DNA of 64,000 nucleotides from Nitrospiraceae bacterium (lineage in GTDB: Bacteria > Nitrospirota > Nitrospiria > Nitrospirales > Nitrospiraceae). The stretch is taken from positions 96,643-160,642 of the forward strand of contig DASPUC010000026.1 of the NCBI GenBank assembly GCA_035623075.1, written 5' to 3'. Below are positions 63,285-64,000 of this stretch, one piece after another. Position 1 is the first letter of the stretch; each line of letters begins with the position of its first letter. Below the pieces are notes generated by a model that worked only from the letters and a program-made list of their open reading frames with translations, did no database searches and was not told where the DNA came from. The position numbers and the translations under genes are program-made.

Positions 63285-63833
63285 ATGGTTAGCAGTCGCG
63301 TATTGGGCATCTTTGGGATTGCAATGGGAACTACAATGTGGATATTGGCTTTATCCGTTCCGTCGCCTGTGTCGGCAAAAACCAAGATCAGCCCAGATGC
63401 CGAGATACATGCCGATCAAAAGAAGGTTCACGAAATAATAGCCACTTTCGAGAAGGCGGAGGACGCCCTTGAGGCAAGGAATCTAGAATCGCTTATGGCG
63501 CTCTATTCCAAAGACTATTCCTACCACGGCCTCACCAAGGATGACATCAGGAAAATATGGAAAGACCTATTTGCTCAGAGCCACCGTATAGCCAGTGAAC
63601 ATAGGTTCTCTAAGATCGTGGTAGCGGATGGTACGAACCCGAAAGCGGAAGTCACCTGCACCGGAAGCTTCTGGTCAACTTCGGATGAATCGGGGAAACG
63701 GGTGAACATTGACAGCTGGTACGAGGAAGTCCACTACATGGTTTATGAGGACGGAGCATGGAGGATTCGTGGTCATGCGGGTGAGGCCTCGAAAGACCCA
63801 CTATTTGGGAAGACGCCGCACCCGTTGTTTTGA
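63285..63833 (+). CDS. Exported SnoaL/NTF2-like protein
   Basis: 182 residues from ATG 63285 with AAAGGGG upstream. The signal peptide is VLGIFGIAMGTTMWILALSVPSPVSA. The mature part is a cone-shaped SnoaL-like fold: VHEIIATFEKAEDALEARNLESLMALYSKDYSYHGL, IRKIWKDLFAQSHRIASEHRF, and VHYMVYEDGAWRIRGHAGE. Such domains bind small ligands or are non-enzymatic stress proteins. TTGACA at 63234-63239 may be the -35 of its promoter; the matching -10 is unclear. Confidence 0.78.
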   Translation: MVSSRVLGIFGIAMGTTMWILALSVPSPVSAKTKISPDAEIHADQKKVHEIIATFEKAEDALEARNLESLMALYSKDYSYHGLTKDDIRKIWKDLFAQSHRIASEHRFSKIVVADGTNPKAEVTCTGSFWSTSDESGKRVNIDSWYEEVHYMVYEDGAWRIRGHAGEASKDPLFGKTPHPLF

Positions 63834-64000
63834 GCTAGCGATCAGCCTGTAAGTTCCCATGTGCTCATTTTGTGCTCAACTCCACCTCACTCCAGCTCAT
63901 TCCAGCCTACTCCAGCCAAAGTTTGGATTTCGCGCAAACTTTGGCTGGAGTGGGCCTCAGTGAGCCTGAATAGGCTGGAGGAGGGTCCGGGACACGGTTT
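63834..64000. repeat. Repeat-rich end with 17-bp inverted repeat
   Basis: ACTCCAGCCAAAGTTTG (63910-63926) and CAAACTTTGGCTGGAGT (63936-63952), a perfect 17-bp dyad with a 9-base loop. Around it the word CTCCAGC or its complement recurs at short intervals, and TGTGCTCA occurs twice (about 63859-63878). No gene is seen. Confidence 0.7.

Noticed and set aside
1..64000. CRISPR arrays, rRNA genes, insertion sequences with transposase
   Set aside because: None seen: no regular spaced repeats, no rRNA sequence and no transposase-like protein in any frame.

Overview
The window is about 64 kb of a Nitrospira-type nitrite-oxidising bacterium (phylum Nitrospirota). The diagnosis rests on nxrA-nxrB (17433-22247). 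These encode a large Tat-exported molybdopterin nitrite oxidoreductase alpha subunit and its Fe-S beta subunit, both in a strongly biased, GC-ending codon usage that suggests very high expression. The other genes are moderately GC-rich housekeeping and envelope genes. Nothing in the window separates a canonical nitrite oxidiser from a comammox strain.

Layout. 1-3731: the 3' part of an M1 aminopeptidase gene and a lipoprotein PQQ-type sugar dehydrogenase. 3824-7951: ybbP-ybbA divergent from tesA, an arrangement also known from E. coli. 8051-12209: small or poorly known proteins (small membrane protein, SWIM coiled-coil protein, double CDGSH protein, ChaN-like lipoprotein, methyltransferase-like protein). 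12373-16630: a MoxR / DUF58 / transglutaminase operon, followed by tRNA-Gly. 16898-22310: nxrAB with a 535-bp regulatory upstream region and a strong terminator. 22559-31728: small proteins, a DUF502 protein, a GNAT enzyme, two BamE-like lipoproteins, then a LOG - beta-CASP nuclease - P1 peptidase operon and a FIST protein. 31820-38383: FKBP, gcvT, NUDIX, mug, fabI, arfB and unknowns. 38569-42906: a Tat-exported class V aminotransferase and full-length gcvP. 43160-48569: an SdhA/FrdA-like flavoprotein, then response regulator - histidine kinase - HtrA. 48641-56667: purU, rimO, a gamma-carbonic-anhydrase-like gene and the minus-strand run trmFO-xerC-argB-M28 peptidase-unknown. 56859-64000: tRNA-Val(CAC) with a tyrosine integrase and an excisionase-like gene at its 3' end, a three-gene operon of unknown function, a SulP transporter with a beta-carbonic anhydrase, a small cytochrome c and an exported SnoaL-like protein. 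The window ends in a repeat-rich stretch with a 17-bp inverted repeat.

How the genes work together. NxrAB feeds electrons from nitrite to the respiratory chain. GcvT, GcvP and PurU belong to glycine and one-carbon metabolism. The SulP/carbonic anhydrase pair fits bicarbonate supply for an autotroph. The two-component system beside HtrA suggests envelope stress control.

The most interesting signals are: a recurring leaderless promoter layout (a -10 hexamer 6-9 bases before the start codon) at many unrelated genes; a short AAA+ Walker-B remnant between xerC and argB that looks like a decayed hslU; the tRNA-Val integration site whose integrase ends inside the tRNA; the unknown translationally coupled operon beside it; and a run of ten G inside fabI.
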